Source: Verrucomicrobiia bacterium (GTDB lineage: Bacteria > Verrucomicrobiota > Verrucomicrobiia > Limisphaerales > JADLHS01). From it: 64,000 nucleotides of DNA. The translations under genes and the position numbers were made by a program. The stretch covers positions 124,001 to 188,000 of the forward strand of contig JAHCLO010000011.1 in assembly GCA_026125285.1 (NCBI GenBank), written 5' to 3'. Below, in pieces: positions 42,234-51,558 of the stretch. Numbering within the stretch: the first letter of the stretch is position 1; each line of letters begins with the position of its first letter. Below the pieces are notes generated by a model, which was given only the letters and a program-made list of their open reading frames with translations, had not been told where the DNA came from and searched no databases.

Positions 42234-44429
42234 ATGATTCTCTCCCGTGATGAATTGCAGAGTCTGGTCGGACTGAAACACCGCTCCCCCCACCAGTTAT
42301 TGGGCATGCATCCGTTGGGTGATGGCAGCGGCGTGGTCGTGCGGGCATTCGTGCCGGGCGCTCGCGCCATTGAAATCCAGCCCACTCACGAGAAGAAGCT
42401 GCCACGGCTCAAGCTGAAACGGGTTCATGACGCCGGCTTGTTCGAAGGCATGACACGAGAGATCAACCGGGTCTATGCCTACGACTTATTGGTGACCGAC
42501 CATGCCGGCCAGGAGCAACGTTCGCGCGATCCTTATTCGTTCCTGCCTACCTTGAGCGAACCGGATCTGTTTCTGTTTGGCAAAGGCGATGAACGGCGCA
42601 TCTACGAGAAACTGGGAGCACAACTGCGCACAGTGGATGGAATCAACGGCACCAGCTTCGCCGTGTGGGCGCCGAATGCCCGGCGTGTGAGCGTGGTCGG
42701 GGATTTCAACCAGTGGGACGGCCGGCGACACCCGATGCGGCTGCTGGGTGTCTCGGGCGTATGGGAGATATTCATTCCGGGCGTGGGCGTGGGAGCGCAT
42801 TACAAGTTTGAGTTGGAGAATCTTCACGGGCGTATCGTCTTGAAAACGGATCCGTACGGTTTCTTCTTCGAGACGTCGCCCAAGAATGCCGCCATCGTGT
42901 GGGACAACCGGAAATTTGCCTGGACGGATCACCCCTGGCTGGAGCGGCGTCAACGGGACGCCCTGCGCTCGCCCATGAGCATTTACGAAGTGCATCTCGG
43001 TTCGTGGCGCAAGAAGTCGGCGGCTGAATCTTTCACGTATCGCGAACTGGCCGGGCTGCTGGTGGATTACCTGAAGCAAACCGGCTTCACGCACGTGGAA
43101 TTTCTGCCGGTGGCCGAGCACGCATATTATCCCTCGTGGGGTTATCAGGTCACCGGCTTTTATGCCCCGACCAGCCGCTACGGGACACCCGACGATTTTC
43201 AACATCTGGTGAACGCTCTGCACGAGGCGGGCATCGGGGTGATCGTGGACTGGGTGCCCGCCCACTTTCCGCGTGACGACTGGGCGCTGGCGCATTTCGA
43301 CGGCACGGCGCTTTACGAGCACGAAGACCCGCGCAAGGGGGCGCACCAGGATTGGGGCACGCTGATCTTCAATTATGGCCGGCATGAAGTGGTGAATTTC
43401 CTGGCCGCCAATGCCTTGTTCTGGTGCGATCGCTTCCACATTGACGGTTTGCGCGTGGATGCGGTGGCCTCGATGTTGTACTTGGATTACTCGCGGAAGG
43501 AAGGCGAATGGCTGCCGAATCAATTCGGGGGCCGGGAAAATCTGGAGGCGATTGAATTCCTCAAAAAGTTCAATCACCTGACGCACACGGAGTTTCCGGG
43601 CGTGGTGACCATTGCCGAGGAATCCACCGCCTGGCCGCTGGTGACCCGTCCCCCGTATCTGGGCGGGCTGGGCTTTTCCTTCAAATGGAACATGGGATGG
43701 ATGCACGACACCTTGGGCTACTTCAAGCGCGATCCCATTCATCGCAAGTATCACCAAAATGATCTGACGTTTGCGATGCTGTATCACCACCACGAGAATT
43801 TTATTCTGCCGCTCTCGCACGATGAAGTCGTGCATGGCAAGAGTTCGTTACTGGGCCGGATGCCGGGCGATGACTGGCAAAAGTTCGCCAATCTGCGCGT
43901 ACTGCTGGCTTATCAATGGCTGTTCCCTGGCAAACCGCTCTTGTTCATGGGCTGTGAATTCGGTCAGCGCGGCGAGTGGAACGCCGACACGGGACTTGAC
44001 TGGGGGTTGCTCCAAGAGGGGCCGTATCATGCCGGTCTGCTACGGTTCGTGGCCGACTTGAACCGGCTGTACACCGGCGCTCCGGAATTATGGCGCTCCG
44101 ACTACGACGACGCGGGCTTTCGCTGGATTGACTGCGCCGACCACGAGCGCAGTGTGCTGTCGTTCGCGCGACGGGATCCGCAAGGCGCCGGCATACTGGT
44201 CGCCATCCTGAATCTGACTCCCGTGGTCCAACCACGTTACCGGGTGGGCTTGCCGCGCCCGGATCGCTGGCGCGAGGCGCTTAACAGCGACGCCGCCACT
44301 TACGGCGGCAGCAACCTCGGCAATCTGGGCGGGGTGCTTGCCGAAGCTCATCCGTGGCACGGACAGCCGTATTCCGCCGAGTTTACGCTGCCGCCACTGA
44401 GTGTGGTGGTCTTCCAGCCGGAACAATGA
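42234..44429 (+). CDS. glgB: 1,4-alpha-glucan branching enzyme
   Basis: 731 aa, full-length GH13 branching enzyme. N1 and CBM48 domains (SFAVWAPNARRVSVVGDFNQ at about residues 143-162) precede the catalytic barrel. Barrel motifs: VDWVPAHFPRDDWAL, DGLRVDAVASMLYLDYSRKE (nucleophile Asp about 408), VTIAEESTAWP (acid Glu about 461) and LPLSHDEVVHGKSSL (Asp about 529). C-terminal all-beta domain. Makes alpha-1,6 branches in glycogen. No other glg genes are adjacent. Start ATG 42234. Confidence 0.96.
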   Translation: MILSRDELQSLVGLKHRSPHQLLGMHPLGDGSGVVVRAFVPGARAIEIQPTHEKKLPRLKLKRVHDAGLFEGMTREINRVYAYDLLVTDHAGQEQRSRDPYSFLPTLSEPDLFLFGKGDERRIYEKLGAQLRTVDGINGTSFAVWAPNARRVSVVGDFNQWDGRRHPMRLLGVSGVWEIFIPGVGVGAHYKFELENLHGRIVLKTDPYGFFFETSPKNAAIVWDNRKFAWTDHPWLERRQRDALRSPMSIYEVHLGSWRKKSAAESFTYRELAGLLVDYLKQTGFTHVEFLPVAEHAYYPSWGYQVTGFYAPTSRYGTPDDFQHLVNALHEAGIGVIVDWVPAHFPRDDWALAHFDGTALYEHEDPRKGAHQDWGTLIFNYGRHEVVNFLAANALFWCDRFHIDGLRVDAVASMLYLDYSRKEGEWLPNQFGGRENLEAIEFLKKFNHLTHTEFPGVVTIAEESTAWPLVTRPPYLGGLGFSFKWNMGWMHDTLGYFKRDPIHRKYHQNDLTFAMLYHHHENFILPLSHDEVVHGKSSLLGRMPGDDWQKFANLRVLLAYQWLFPGKPLLFMGCEFGQRGEWNADTGLDWGLLQEGPYHAGLLRFVADLNRLYTGAPELWRSDYDDAGFRWIDCADHERSVLSFARRDPQGAGILVAILNLTPVVQPRYRVGLPRPDRWREALNSDAATYGGSNLGNLGGVLAEAHPWHGQPYSAEFTLPPLSVVVFQPEQ

Positions 44430-44441
44430 CGGGCGGCGACG

Positions 44442-45137
44442 TCACGTCCATTTTACCTGCAACACCCCGGGGCAGTCGCGCAGTTCGGCCAGCAACTTCG
44501 TCGAAACGGCGAAGGCCGACTTGCGCTTCGTCTTGACTTCGTAAGTTACGGTTTTCCGTCCCACCGCCAGATCGTAACTGAATTCCATCGCCTTGACCTT
44601 AACGCCGTGCGCCTTGATTTTCAGGCGCAACTCTTCCTCATTCAAAGCGTCGAGTTCGAGCGTAACGGTGAAGGTGGCGTACCAATCGGTTTGAATGTGT
44701 TTCTCGAGGGCGGGCACCAGCAGAAGCGCAAGCAACGCCACCACGGTGCCCACGAAACCTAACACAAACTCGCCACTGCCAAACACCAGCCCCAGCACCG
44801 TGACAAACCACAGGCTCGCCGCCGTCGTAACTCCGCGAATTAACGTATCATGCCGCAGGATGGTGCCCGCGCCCAGGAAACCGATGCCTGTCAGAATCCC
44901 CGCACCCAGTCGCGCCGGATCGGGTCGCCAGTTGACGCCGTCGCCGGGGGCCGCGCTGCCGAAGAACATGATCTGGGACAGGATCATGGCCAAGGCCGAG
45001 GCCGTGCCGGTCAACACGGTGGTGCGCAGTCCGGCGGGACGGCCATGACGCTCGCGTTCCCAGCCAATGATCGCACTGATCAGGACCGTGGCCAGGACGC
45101 GCAGCAGCACATCGGAAACCGAAACCGGTTCGTTCAT
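44442..45137 (-). CDS. MgtC/SapB family membrane protein
   Basis: 231 aa. Four to five membrane helices in the N-terminal 140 residues with the family signature IIGWERERHGRPAGLRTTVL, then GAGILTGIGFLGAGTILRHD and GVTTAASLWFVTVLGLVFGS. The soluble C-terminal ACT-like domain follows (ATFTVTLELDALNEEELRLK). MgtC proteins are tied to magnesium homeostasis and inhibition of F-type ATP synthase in pathogens; for environmental homologues the role is open. Convergent with glgB, 12 bp apart. Confidence 0.9.
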   Translation of the reverse strand: MNEPVSVSDVLLRVLATVLISAIIGWERERHGRPAGLRTTVLTGTASALAMILSQIMFFGSAAPGDGVNWRPDPARLGAGILTGIGFLGAGTILRHDTLIRGVTTAASLWFVTVLGLVFGSGEFVLGFVGTVVALLALLLVPALEKHIQTDWYATFTVTLELDALNEEELRLKIKAHGVKVKAMEFSYDLAVGRKTVTYEVKTKRKSAFAVSTKLLAELRDCPGVLQVKWT

Positions 45138-45535
45138 GGCGAAGTCTGGCTTGATGCAGTTCGTGGAACTGCGGTTCTGATTGGTAATTCAGGCGTGTTT
45201 GCTTTTGAACGCAAGGATTTTCAGCCGTGCGCTATGGCAGAAAAAACTGGCGGCTGGTGCGAGCCAGCCGCCAGTAAACCAAACCCAGTAGAGAAGAGCA
45301 TCAGGTCGGAGACCTGACACATACCAGCGGAGTCAAGAGGCGTTGCGCCAGCACCTTGACGGTGAAGGCGGAGGGCAATACAAGATCCGACATTGTTGGA
45401 CTTTGTATCATCTGCATGGCGTCCAGAAAAGCAGCCCATATACCAAGTGGTTTGGGTGCGCGCTTGCACCTGGCGGTGATGCGTTGGTGCCTCGACGAGA
45501 GACACTCCCGCCCAAGATTCAATCAAAGTGTCCTG
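45138..45535. other. 398-bp intergenic region with a strong terminator
   Basis: No supported protein gene. Holds the minus-strand terminator at 45240-45275. The roughly 260 bp between that terminator and the end of the gene at 45536 are otherwise featureless; a small RNA there is conceivable but nothing else points to it. Confidence 0.35.
45240..45275 (-). terminator. Strong Rho-independent terminator (minus strand)
   Basis: On the minus strand ACTGGCGGCTGG, loop, CCAGCCGCCAGT (12-bp perfect stem, 45246-45275) is followed directly by TTTTTT. It would end transcripts arriving from the genes at 45536-47238, although it lies about 260 bp past the stop of the gene at 45536. Confidence 0.8.
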
Positions 45536-46228
45536 CTATTGGGGGTAGCGATCCAGCTTCGGCAGGACGCCGATGCGCTGATCCAATTGAAACTCCACCA
45601 CACCTCGCCGCACGCTGATTCTCGTTTTGCCAGCTAATGCGGCGGCTTCGAGCGTTTCCCACGCCGTCAGATTCCAGGCGGCGAAACTGTGACGGTAGAA
45701 ATCCCATGAGTCCATCGAACGCGCGTAAGGGCGGAGTCCGGTCCGTACGGGCTTCCTGATGGAGGATAGGAGTTGGTCCCAGTCGCGGTCATGGAACAAC
45801 CAGTGCGGCAGGGGACCGCGCTGCTGCAACTTTGCGACAGTCGGGGGGTGCTGCACCTCCACGATCAGGTCGAGCACGTCTTCCTCCGAGTGAAGCAGCA
45901 GAAACGGCGGGCGGAAAGTGGCGCGCAGTGGCGAATGGTTCGTCAGTGCCACCACCGCATCCAGCAAGGACGGACTTTCGTTTGTCAACGGCACCTTCAC
46001 CCGGCGGAAGAAATACAACTCATCCGTGGCGCCCGGCATGAAGATCAGCGCCTTGACGATGGGGTTGGACTGAAAGGCGTTGAGCATTAGCGGCACGCAA
46101 TTCGTACGATTCAACTCCCGCACACCGCTGCCCAGTGGCATGGGTTGCAACTCGCGGGGCCAGTCTCCGGTCTGGGCGGAAACCCAGCCGCCCGTCCACA
46201 ACGACAGGATAATGGCAACAATTCGCAT
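45536..46228 (-). CDS. Secreted conserved hypothetical protein
   Basis: 230 aa from ATG 46228 (MRIVAIILSLWTGGWVSAQT), which has a clean signal peptide; the longer frame to 46324 is not needed. Body: GVRELNRTNCVPLMLNAFQS, IVKALIFMPGATDELYFFRR, LLDAVVALTNHSPLRATFRP and LLHSEEDVLDL. Family not recognised by name; I believe similar proteins occur in other Verrucomicrobiota. It follows the J-protein gene by 4 bp, so it belongs to the same operon as the Fe-S genes, although it is exported. Confidence 0.6.
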   Translation of the reverse strand: MRIVAIILSLWTGGWVSAQTGDWPRELQPMPLGSGVRELNRTNCVPLMLNAFQSNPIVKALIFMPGATDELYFFRRVKVPLTNESPSLLDAVVALTNHSPLRATFRPPFLLLHSEEDVLDLIVEVQHPPTVAKLQQRGPLPHWLFHDRDWDQLLSSIRKPVRTGLRPYARSMDSWDFYRHSFAAWNLTAWETLEAAALAGKTRISVRRGVVEFQLDQRIGVLPKLDRYPQ

Positions 46229-46232
46229 GGTT

Positions 46233-46844
46233 TCAGAATGTAAGTTGGACTTTGGCTTCCTGGATTTGCGAACTCCAGCGCGCATGGAAACTGAGTTGCT
46301 GATGCAGCATCTCCAGTCGGTCAAGCAGCCGTCCCCGTGCGGGTGACTCCGCGGCAGTGCCCAACCATTCCGCGTCGAGGGCCTTCAGTTCATCAAGCAA
46401 GACCGCTTGGTGTTCGGTGAGTCGCTTGAGCACGGCGGTGAGCCGGTCAGCCCATTCCCCTCCCTGTTCAAATCGTTGCACTTGCAGCAACGGCGAGGTG
46501 ACGCTGGCCTTCTCCGTCAAAAAGGCGTTCACCTGCCGGAAGAGTTGGGCGATCTCAATGAACCAGTTGGCGAGGTCGGGTGGAATGTCCTGCATGTCTC
46601 CCGGTTTGCGACCCAATTCGAGCTCCAGCAAATGCCGCAAGCGATCCTTGGGTTCGCGCAGGCAGTGGTAGGCTGCGTTCAATTCGGCGTAGGCCCGTGC
46701 CGCCGCAGCTTTCCCGGTATCGGTTGCGCTGTGAATTCGATCCGGGTGCAGCCTTGCGGACTGGGTGAGGAAAATGGCTTTGAGTGAATCCACGTCCTGC
46801 CACGGGCGGCGCGGCACGTTGAGCAGGGCGAAGTAATCGGTCAT
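46233..46844 (-). CDS. J-domain co-chaperone, HscB-like
   Basis: 203 aa. N-terminal J domain (MTDYFALLNVPRRPWQDVDS, then LKAIFLTQSARLHPDRIHSA with the HPD motif, then AYAELNAAYHCLREPKDRLR), followed by a C-terminal three-helix region as in HscB. HscB hands the scaffold IscU to HscA in Fe-S assembly. The neighbour upstream is an A-type Fe-S carrier, which supports this role. HscA is not in the window. Confidence 0.82.
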   Translation of the reverse strand: MTDYFALLNVPRRPWQDVDSLKAIFLTQSARLHPDRIHSATDTGKAAAARAYAELNAAYHCLREPKDRLRHLLELELGRKPGDMQDIPPDLANWFIEIAQLFRQVNAFLTEKASVTSPLLQVQRFEQGGEWADRLTAVLKRLTEHQAVLLDELKALDAEWLGTAAESPARGRLLDRLEMLHQQLSFHARWSSQIQEAKVQLTF

Positions 46845-46854
46845 GCCCGGCTGG

Positions 46855-47238
46855 TTAGGCGCTGAAACTTTCGCCGCAGGAACAACTGGTGGCGGCGTTG
46901 GGATTCGTCACCTTGAATCCGCCGTCCAGCGCATCAATGTAGTCCAACTCGCTGCCGGTGACGTACAGTGCGCTCTTGGGGTCCACGACCACGCGCACGC
47001 CGGCGGTTTCGACGAGGAAATCCCGATTGGCCGGACCGTCCTGCAAATCCATTTTGTATTGCAGCCCGGAACAACCGCCGCCCACCACGGCCACGCGCAG
47101 TACGCCACCGGGCCGGCCTTGCTTGGTGAGCAGGGCGCCGACTTTGCTCCCGGCATTGGCGGTCAATTTGATCAACCGTTCATCTCCGGTTCGAAACGTC
47201 GGAGCGGCGACCGGCTGCGCTTGAGTGTTGGCAATCAT
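46855..47238 (-). CDS. A-type Fe-S cluster carrier (IscA/ErpA-like)
   Basis: 127 aa from ATG 47238 (MIANTQAQPVAAPTFRTGDE); the frame extends to 47673 but without family similarity. HesB/IscA fold with LRVAVVGGGCSGLQYKMDL and the C-terminal TNPNAATSCSCGESFSA, giving the three conserved Cys (C, CSC). Delivers Fe-S clusters to apo-proteins. First gene of a three-gene minus-strand operon with the HscB-like J-protein (10 bp gap) and the secreted protein. Confidence 0.9.
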   Translation of the reverse strand: MIANTQAQPVAAPTFRTGDERLIKLTANAGSKVGALLTKQGRPGGVLRVAVVGGGCSGLQYKMDLQDGPANRDFLVETAGVRVVVDPKSALYVTGSELDYIDALDGGFKVTNPNAATSCSCGESFSA

Positions 47239-47574
47239 CGTTGGACCGGCAGCAAGGTAGCTGCCGACCCGCTCACCGTCAACGCAACCGACGGCCAGAG
47301 CATGCATCCGCCAATCCACCGCCACGTCACCCCAACCAGCCGGGAATTGCTCTCGTGGTGCAGCGTGCCGTCCATACCGGGGCAAACGTTTGGTGGCGCA
47401 GGACCCGCGTTGGCTGGTCTGCGCGCAGAGCATTTGAGTAGCAAACCCATCGCTTCCGCTCCCGCACGGGCAAGTTTTGCATCGCGACCAAGGACGCCGC
47501 CGCCAGTGCCGGAGGATAAAACGCAATGCACTTCTTTCTGGCCCACGGAGGGATGGCGCGCTATTGATGGAAAT
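47239..47574. other. 336-bp divergent intergenic region
   Basis: Between the A-type carrier gene (minus) and the DUF6807-like gene (plus). Frames crossing it on both strands are extensions of the flanking genes and show no family signal. No clear hairpin or repeat was noted. Confidence 0.3.
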
Positions 47575-48573
47575 ATGAAAGGCAGACCACTGTTTTCCAA
47601 GGGCCGCACTGCCATCACGGCGTTCATGGGGCTTTCGCTGGCGGGCGCGCTCCTTCCCGGTTGCGCGTCTCATTCATCCACTCGCGCCGCGGACACGATC
47701 CACGCGAATTTCCGTTTTGCGGAAGTGAGTGAACAGTCCCTCGGGCTCTGGGACGGCGACAAACCCGTGCTTGTTTACAACCACGGGATCATCCGCAAGG
47801 AGGGTGTGCCGGCGGATCGGGCGCGGAGTTCTTACGTGCATCCGCTGCACGGGCTCGACGGCGAAGTGTTGACGGATGATTTTCCGCGAGACCATTACCA
47901 TCATCGCGGCCTCTTCTGGGCCTGGCCGCATGTGCGCATTGGCGACAAGGAGTATTCCCTGTGGGACCTGCGCGGCATCCGCCACCAGTTCGAGCAGTGG
48001 ATGGAAAAGGAGGCCTCGGGCACCGGCGCAACGCTGGCGATGGAGAACGGCTGGTACGTGGGCGGGGAGAAAGTGGTGCAGGAAAGAATCCGGCTGCGCG
48101 TGCATCCGGCGAAAGCGGACGCGCGCGCGATTGATGTGGAATGTGAATGGGTGCCGGTGAAAGCGCCCATGACGCTGACCGGCGCTGAGGGCAAGAGTTA
48201 CGGTGGCCTCACGTTGCGCTTCGCGCCCGGCACCAATACGGCCATCACCATCCCGGCCGGACTTACCAAACAGGACCTGCCGATGACCAACTTGCCCTGG
48301 GCGGATTTGACACGGGATTGGCATGCGGAAAAGTCCACCAGTGGGGCGGCGATCTTCGTGCATCCGAGCCATCCGGACTTTCCACCGCAATGGTTGACGC
48401 GGCATTACGGCGTGCTGTGCCTCGGCTGGCCGGGCGTGAAGCCGGCGACGTTTCCCGTCGGTGAAGTCATCCGCTGCCGCTATCGCGTGTGGATCCACCG
48501 CGGGCCGGCGAGTGCGGAGCAGTTGTCCCGCGCTTATGAGGAGTACCGGGCCGCGACGGGCGCGAACCGGTGA
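47575..48573 (+). CDS. DUF6807/PmoA-like lipoprotein
   Basis: 332 aa from ATG 47575 (MKGRPLFSKGRTAITAFMGL), with lipobox ALLPGC. Family features: PVLVYNHG near the start, SYVHPLHGLDGEVLTDDFPR, DHYHHRGLFWAWPHVRIGDK and WLTRHYGVLCLGWPG near the end. This His-rich beta-sandwich family, often labelled methane oxygenase PmoA by name only, is common in planctomycete/verrucomicrobial carbohydrate loci. Biochemical role unknown. Monocistronic. Confidence 0.8.
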   Translation: MKGRPLFSKGRTAITAFMGLSLAGALLPGCASHSSTRAADTIHANFRFAEVSEQSLGLWDGDKPVLVYNHGIIRKEGVPADRARSSYVHPLHGLDGEVLTDDFPRDHYHHRGLFWAWPHVRIGDKEYSLWDLRGIRHQFEQWMEKEASGTGATLAMENGWYVGGEKVVQERIRLRVHPAKADARAIDVECEWVPVKAPMTLTGAEGKSYGGLTLRFAPGTNTAITIPAGLTKQDLPMTNLPWADLTRDWHAEKSTSGAAIFVHPSHPDFPPQWLTRHYGVLCLGWPGVKPATFPVGEVIRCRYRVWIHRGPASAEQLSRAYEEYRAATGANR

Positions 48574-48627
48574 CGCGCACGGAAGACCTGGCTTCCCAAC
48601 CACTGCGGAACGTCCCCGTTCCGTGGC

Positions 48628-49566
48628 TTAAACATTCCCTGCCACTGGTGCAAACACATCGTATGGCTGGCCGTACTGCGCGAAGTAGTGTAACGAGTAA
48701 GCGCGGCTGAACACCAACACTGGCAGCAACAGCACCGTGCCAAGGTAGGGAATGGCCATGAAGCAACCCGCCACGCAACAAGTCACCAGCACGAGGGTCA
48801 GGAGGATCGCACCGATGGCGATGGCCAGCACAAGCTGGAACAGCAGATAGAGGAGGAAGTGACCGGGTTGGGCGCGGAGCAGGCTCAGGAGTTCCTTCCA
48901 ACTTTCCAGGCACGAATTGCTGCGCAGGAACATGAGCGGTACCACGAAATCTGTGGTGAATTTCCCCACCAGGAAGAACACGATGGCCACGAGGATCAAA
49001 CCCAGCACCAACGCGATCAATAACAACACGCCCAAGACCGTCGCCGCCTCGTGGCGGACCATGCTGAAGACCGCAAGGGCGGCCAGCCCAAGAAATGGCA
49101 GCGTTACCAGGAAGCTAATCAATCCCAGAATGACTCGGAACAGGAACAAGCTGTTGCCCTGCCGACTGAACTGACGCCACGGTGCGCTGACCTCCGCGCG
49201 GTCCAGCGCCACGCAATGCAGGAACATGAACTTCCCGCGGCTGTTGAGCCAGGTGAATAGCAGCCACAAGCCGATAATGAAACAGACCACGGTCACAACC
49301 AGCGGCACGAGCCACCAGAGATTCTGCACTGCGAAATCGCGCGCCTGCTCCAACGCTTCACCGGGGTTGCCGCCACTGCGGCGGGAGGAACTGCTTGAGG
49401 GAAAATTGAAGCTCAACCCCTGTTCGCCCAATTGGGCCAGCCACGCGCAAAAGCCGATGAGGCACCATTTACCCAGATCAAACGGCTGAAACAAAACCCG
49501 CTTCACCCGGTCAATCGCCTGATTGAAAGGAAGGAGGACACTGATCTCTGTCGGCGCCGTTGTCAT
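48628..49566 (-). CDS. Multi-pass membrane protein (DUF7544-like)
   Basis: 312 aa with about six membrane helices (LVPLVVTVVCFIIGLWLLFT, RVILGLISFLVTLPFLGLAA, LLLIALVLGLILVAIVFFLV, LLYLLFQLVLAIAIGAILLT, and others). A Ser/Gly-rich loop (SSSSSRRSGGNPGEALEQAR) follows the conserved start VLLPFNQAIDRVKRVLFQPF, DLGKWCLIGFCAWLAQLGEQ. Similar proteins recur in Verrucomicrobiota. Function unknown; no soluble domain or transporter motif seen. Confidence 0.7.
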   Translation of the reverse strand: MTTAPTEISVLLPFNQAIDRVKRVLFQPFDLGKWCLIGFCAWLAQLGEQGLSFNFPSSSSSRRSGGNPGEALEQARDFAVQNLWWLVPLVVTVVCFIIGLWLLFTWLNSRGKFMFLHCVALDRAEVSAPWRQFSRQGNSLFLFRVILGLISFLVTLPFLGLAALAVFSMVRHEAATVLGVLLLIALVLGLILVAIVFFLVGKFTTDFVVPLMFLRSNSCLESWKELLSLLRAQPGHFLLYLLFQLVLAIAIGAILLTLVLVTCCVAGCFMAIPYLGTVLLLPVLVFSRAYSLHYFAQYGQPYDVFAPVAGNV

Positions 49567-49851
49567 GTTTCCACCGAGGTTGATGGTTCCGAATCCAGTG
49601 GAACGCTATGCCGCCGAGGACAGGAGGGGAAGCGTAAATTTCAGGGCAATTGGTTCCGCCAGCCGGTGTAGTGGAGGGTACAATCAAGAGTCTGCTTGCT
49701 ACCGGAGGATGGAGACTTTCTTGCGGAGCCAACAGCAGCACGGAGCGATGGGATGCATTTGGATTCCAGAATCCGCAGTTAACTGGCCTGAAGCTTGCAT
49801 TGTGGGTGAATTGCGCTCATACTGCCCATGCAAATCCGGGGCACATTCAGA

Positions 49852-51558
49852 ATGACCCAGCCAGCCAAAATCCTCGTGGTGGACGACAATCCCGTTGTCT
49901 TGTTGGGGCTGGAGCACGCCCTGCGATCCGCCGGGCATGACGTGGTGGAAGCGCGGACGGGAGCAGACTGTCTGCGGAAAGCGCGGGAAACTTCCCCCGA
50001 TCTGGCTTTGTTGGATGCGGTATTGCCCGACATTCATGGCGTGGAATTGTGCCGTCAACTCAAGCGCGATCCAGACTTGGCCCACATCTTTGTGGTGTTG
50101 TTGTCGGCGACGGAGGTTTCGGGCGACTTCAAGGCTACCGGACTCGAAGCGGGAGCGGACGATTACATTGCGCGACCGGTGGAAAACCGCGAGCTGCTGG
50201 CACGCATTGAAGCACTGTTGCGCATCCAACGGGCGGAAGCCGGTTTGCGCACGGCCCAAATGGAACTGGAGCGGCGGGTGGAGGAGCGCACGGAGGAATT
50301 GGTGCGCGCCAATGCGGCCTTGCAGGAAGAAGTCCGGACACGACAGGAGGCGGAGGAGGCTCAACGTCGTCTAGCCGAGCGGTTGACCATTATCCATTCG
50401 GTGGATCAGGCGATATTGGAGGCCCGTTCCGCGGAGGAAATTGCGGACGCGGCCTTGTCCCATATTCATCAATTGTTGCCGTATGAACAGGCGAGCGTCT
50501 GGGAAGCCGATGAATCTCAAGGGCGACTTGCCTTGCTCATTGCGTATGAACATGGAAGGATGATGCGGGAAAAACGGCGCCATGTCCTGCTTGAGCAGGT
50601 GGCTCATTTGCGCGTGATTCAGGCGGCCCAACCTTTCCGGATGACCCAAACCACCAATCTGTTCAACGTCGGCACCACTGCCGAATCGGGGGACAAGCAG
50701 TGGCGGGCTTTACTTGATCTGCCATTGATCGCCGGAGACAAATTGACCGGCGTGTTGAATTTTGCCACGGACGAACTGAGCGCCTTCACGCGCGAGCATG
50801 AGGAAATAGCGAGGGAGGTCGCGACCCAGATGGCGGTGGCGTTGCTGCAGTCCCGATTGGTCGAGCAACTCGTGGCCAGTCGGGAGCATTTGCGGGCACT
50901 GTCGCTGCGGATGGTCGAAGTCCAGGAAGCCGAGCGGCGATTCATCGCGCGGGAATTGCACGATGAAATCGGCCAAACGCTGACCGGCTTGAAACTGCAA
51001 CTGGATTTATGCCTGCCGCTGGCGACGGGTCCGTTGCAGGCGTCCTTGAGCGAGGCGCGTGGTTGGGTGGAGGATTTGATGGGCCAGGTACGCCGGCTGT
51101 CGCTGGATTTGCGCCCGCAAATGCTCGACGATCTTGGCTTGCTGACCGCACTGGACTGGCACTTTCAGCGATACACTCAGCAAACCGGCGTGCGCGTGGA
51201 GTTCCACCACACACTATCCGCCACGCGATTGTCCGGCGATCTGGAAACCGCCGTCTTTCGCATTGTGCAGGAGGCGCTCACGAACGTGGCCCGCCACGCC
51301 GGCACCAAAGACGTGCAAGTGCAACTCGATCTCAACCCGGCGGACCTGACGTTACGGATCAAGGATCAAGGTGTCGGATTCGACGCGGCCCAAAGAACTC
51401 GCGGCGTCTCCAGCGGTTTGGACGGAATGCGCGAACGCGCGAATCTCCTGGGTGGCGAGTTCAAATTGGAATCCTCGCCGGGCCAGGGAACCGCCATCAC
51501 TCTCACACTGCCGTTGGACATGATAACCAATGCCTCACCTGCCAATCCTTCGCCATGA
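49852..51558 (+). CDS. Receiver-GAF-HisKA_3 sensor histidine kinase
   Basis: 568 aa from ATG 49852 (MTQPAKILVVDDNPVVLLGL); ATG 49828 is an alternative. Order: receiver domain (LALLDAVLPDIHGVELCRQL, KP-like element ARPVENRELL), coiled coil (RRVEERTEELVRANAALQEE), GAF domain (about 195-345), then the NarX/DegS-type kinase: FIARELHDEIGQTLTGLKLQ (phospho-His) and ATPase RIVQEALTNVARHAGTKDVQ with IKDQGVGFD. No membrane segment, so it senses a cytoplasmic signal or receives phosphate through its receiver. Stop overlaps the response regulator gene by ATGA: a matched pair. Confidence 0.9.
   Translation: MTQPAKILVVDDNPVVLLGLEHALRSAGHDVVEARTGADCLRKARETSPDLALLDAVLPDIHGVELCRQLKRDPDLAHIFVVLLSATEVSGDFKATGLEAGADDYIARPVENRELLARIEALLRIQRAEAGLRTAQMELERRVEERTEELVRANAALQEEVRTRQEAEEAQRRLAERLTIIHSVDQAILEARSAEEIADAALSHIHQLLPYEQASVWEADESQGRLALLIAYEHGRMMREKRRHVLLEQVAHLRVIQAAQPFRMTQTTNLFNVGTTAESGDKQWRALLDLPLIAGDKLTGVLNFATDELSAFTREHEEIAREVATQMAVALLQSRLVEQLVASREHLRALSLRMVEVQEAERRFIARELHDEIGQTLTGLKLQLDLCLPLATGPLQASLSEARGWVEDLMGQVRRLSLDLRPQMLDDLGLLTALDWHFQRYTQQTGVRVEFHHTLSATRLSGDLETAVFRIVQEALTNVARHAGTKDVQVQLDLNPADLTLRIKDQGVGFDAAQRTRGVSSGLDGMRERANLLGGEFKLESSPGQGTAITLTLPLDMITNASPANPSP

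Noticed and set aside
49702..50364. Minus-strand 221-codon frame opposite the kinase start
   Set aside because: Antisense of a clear receiver domain; no independent features.
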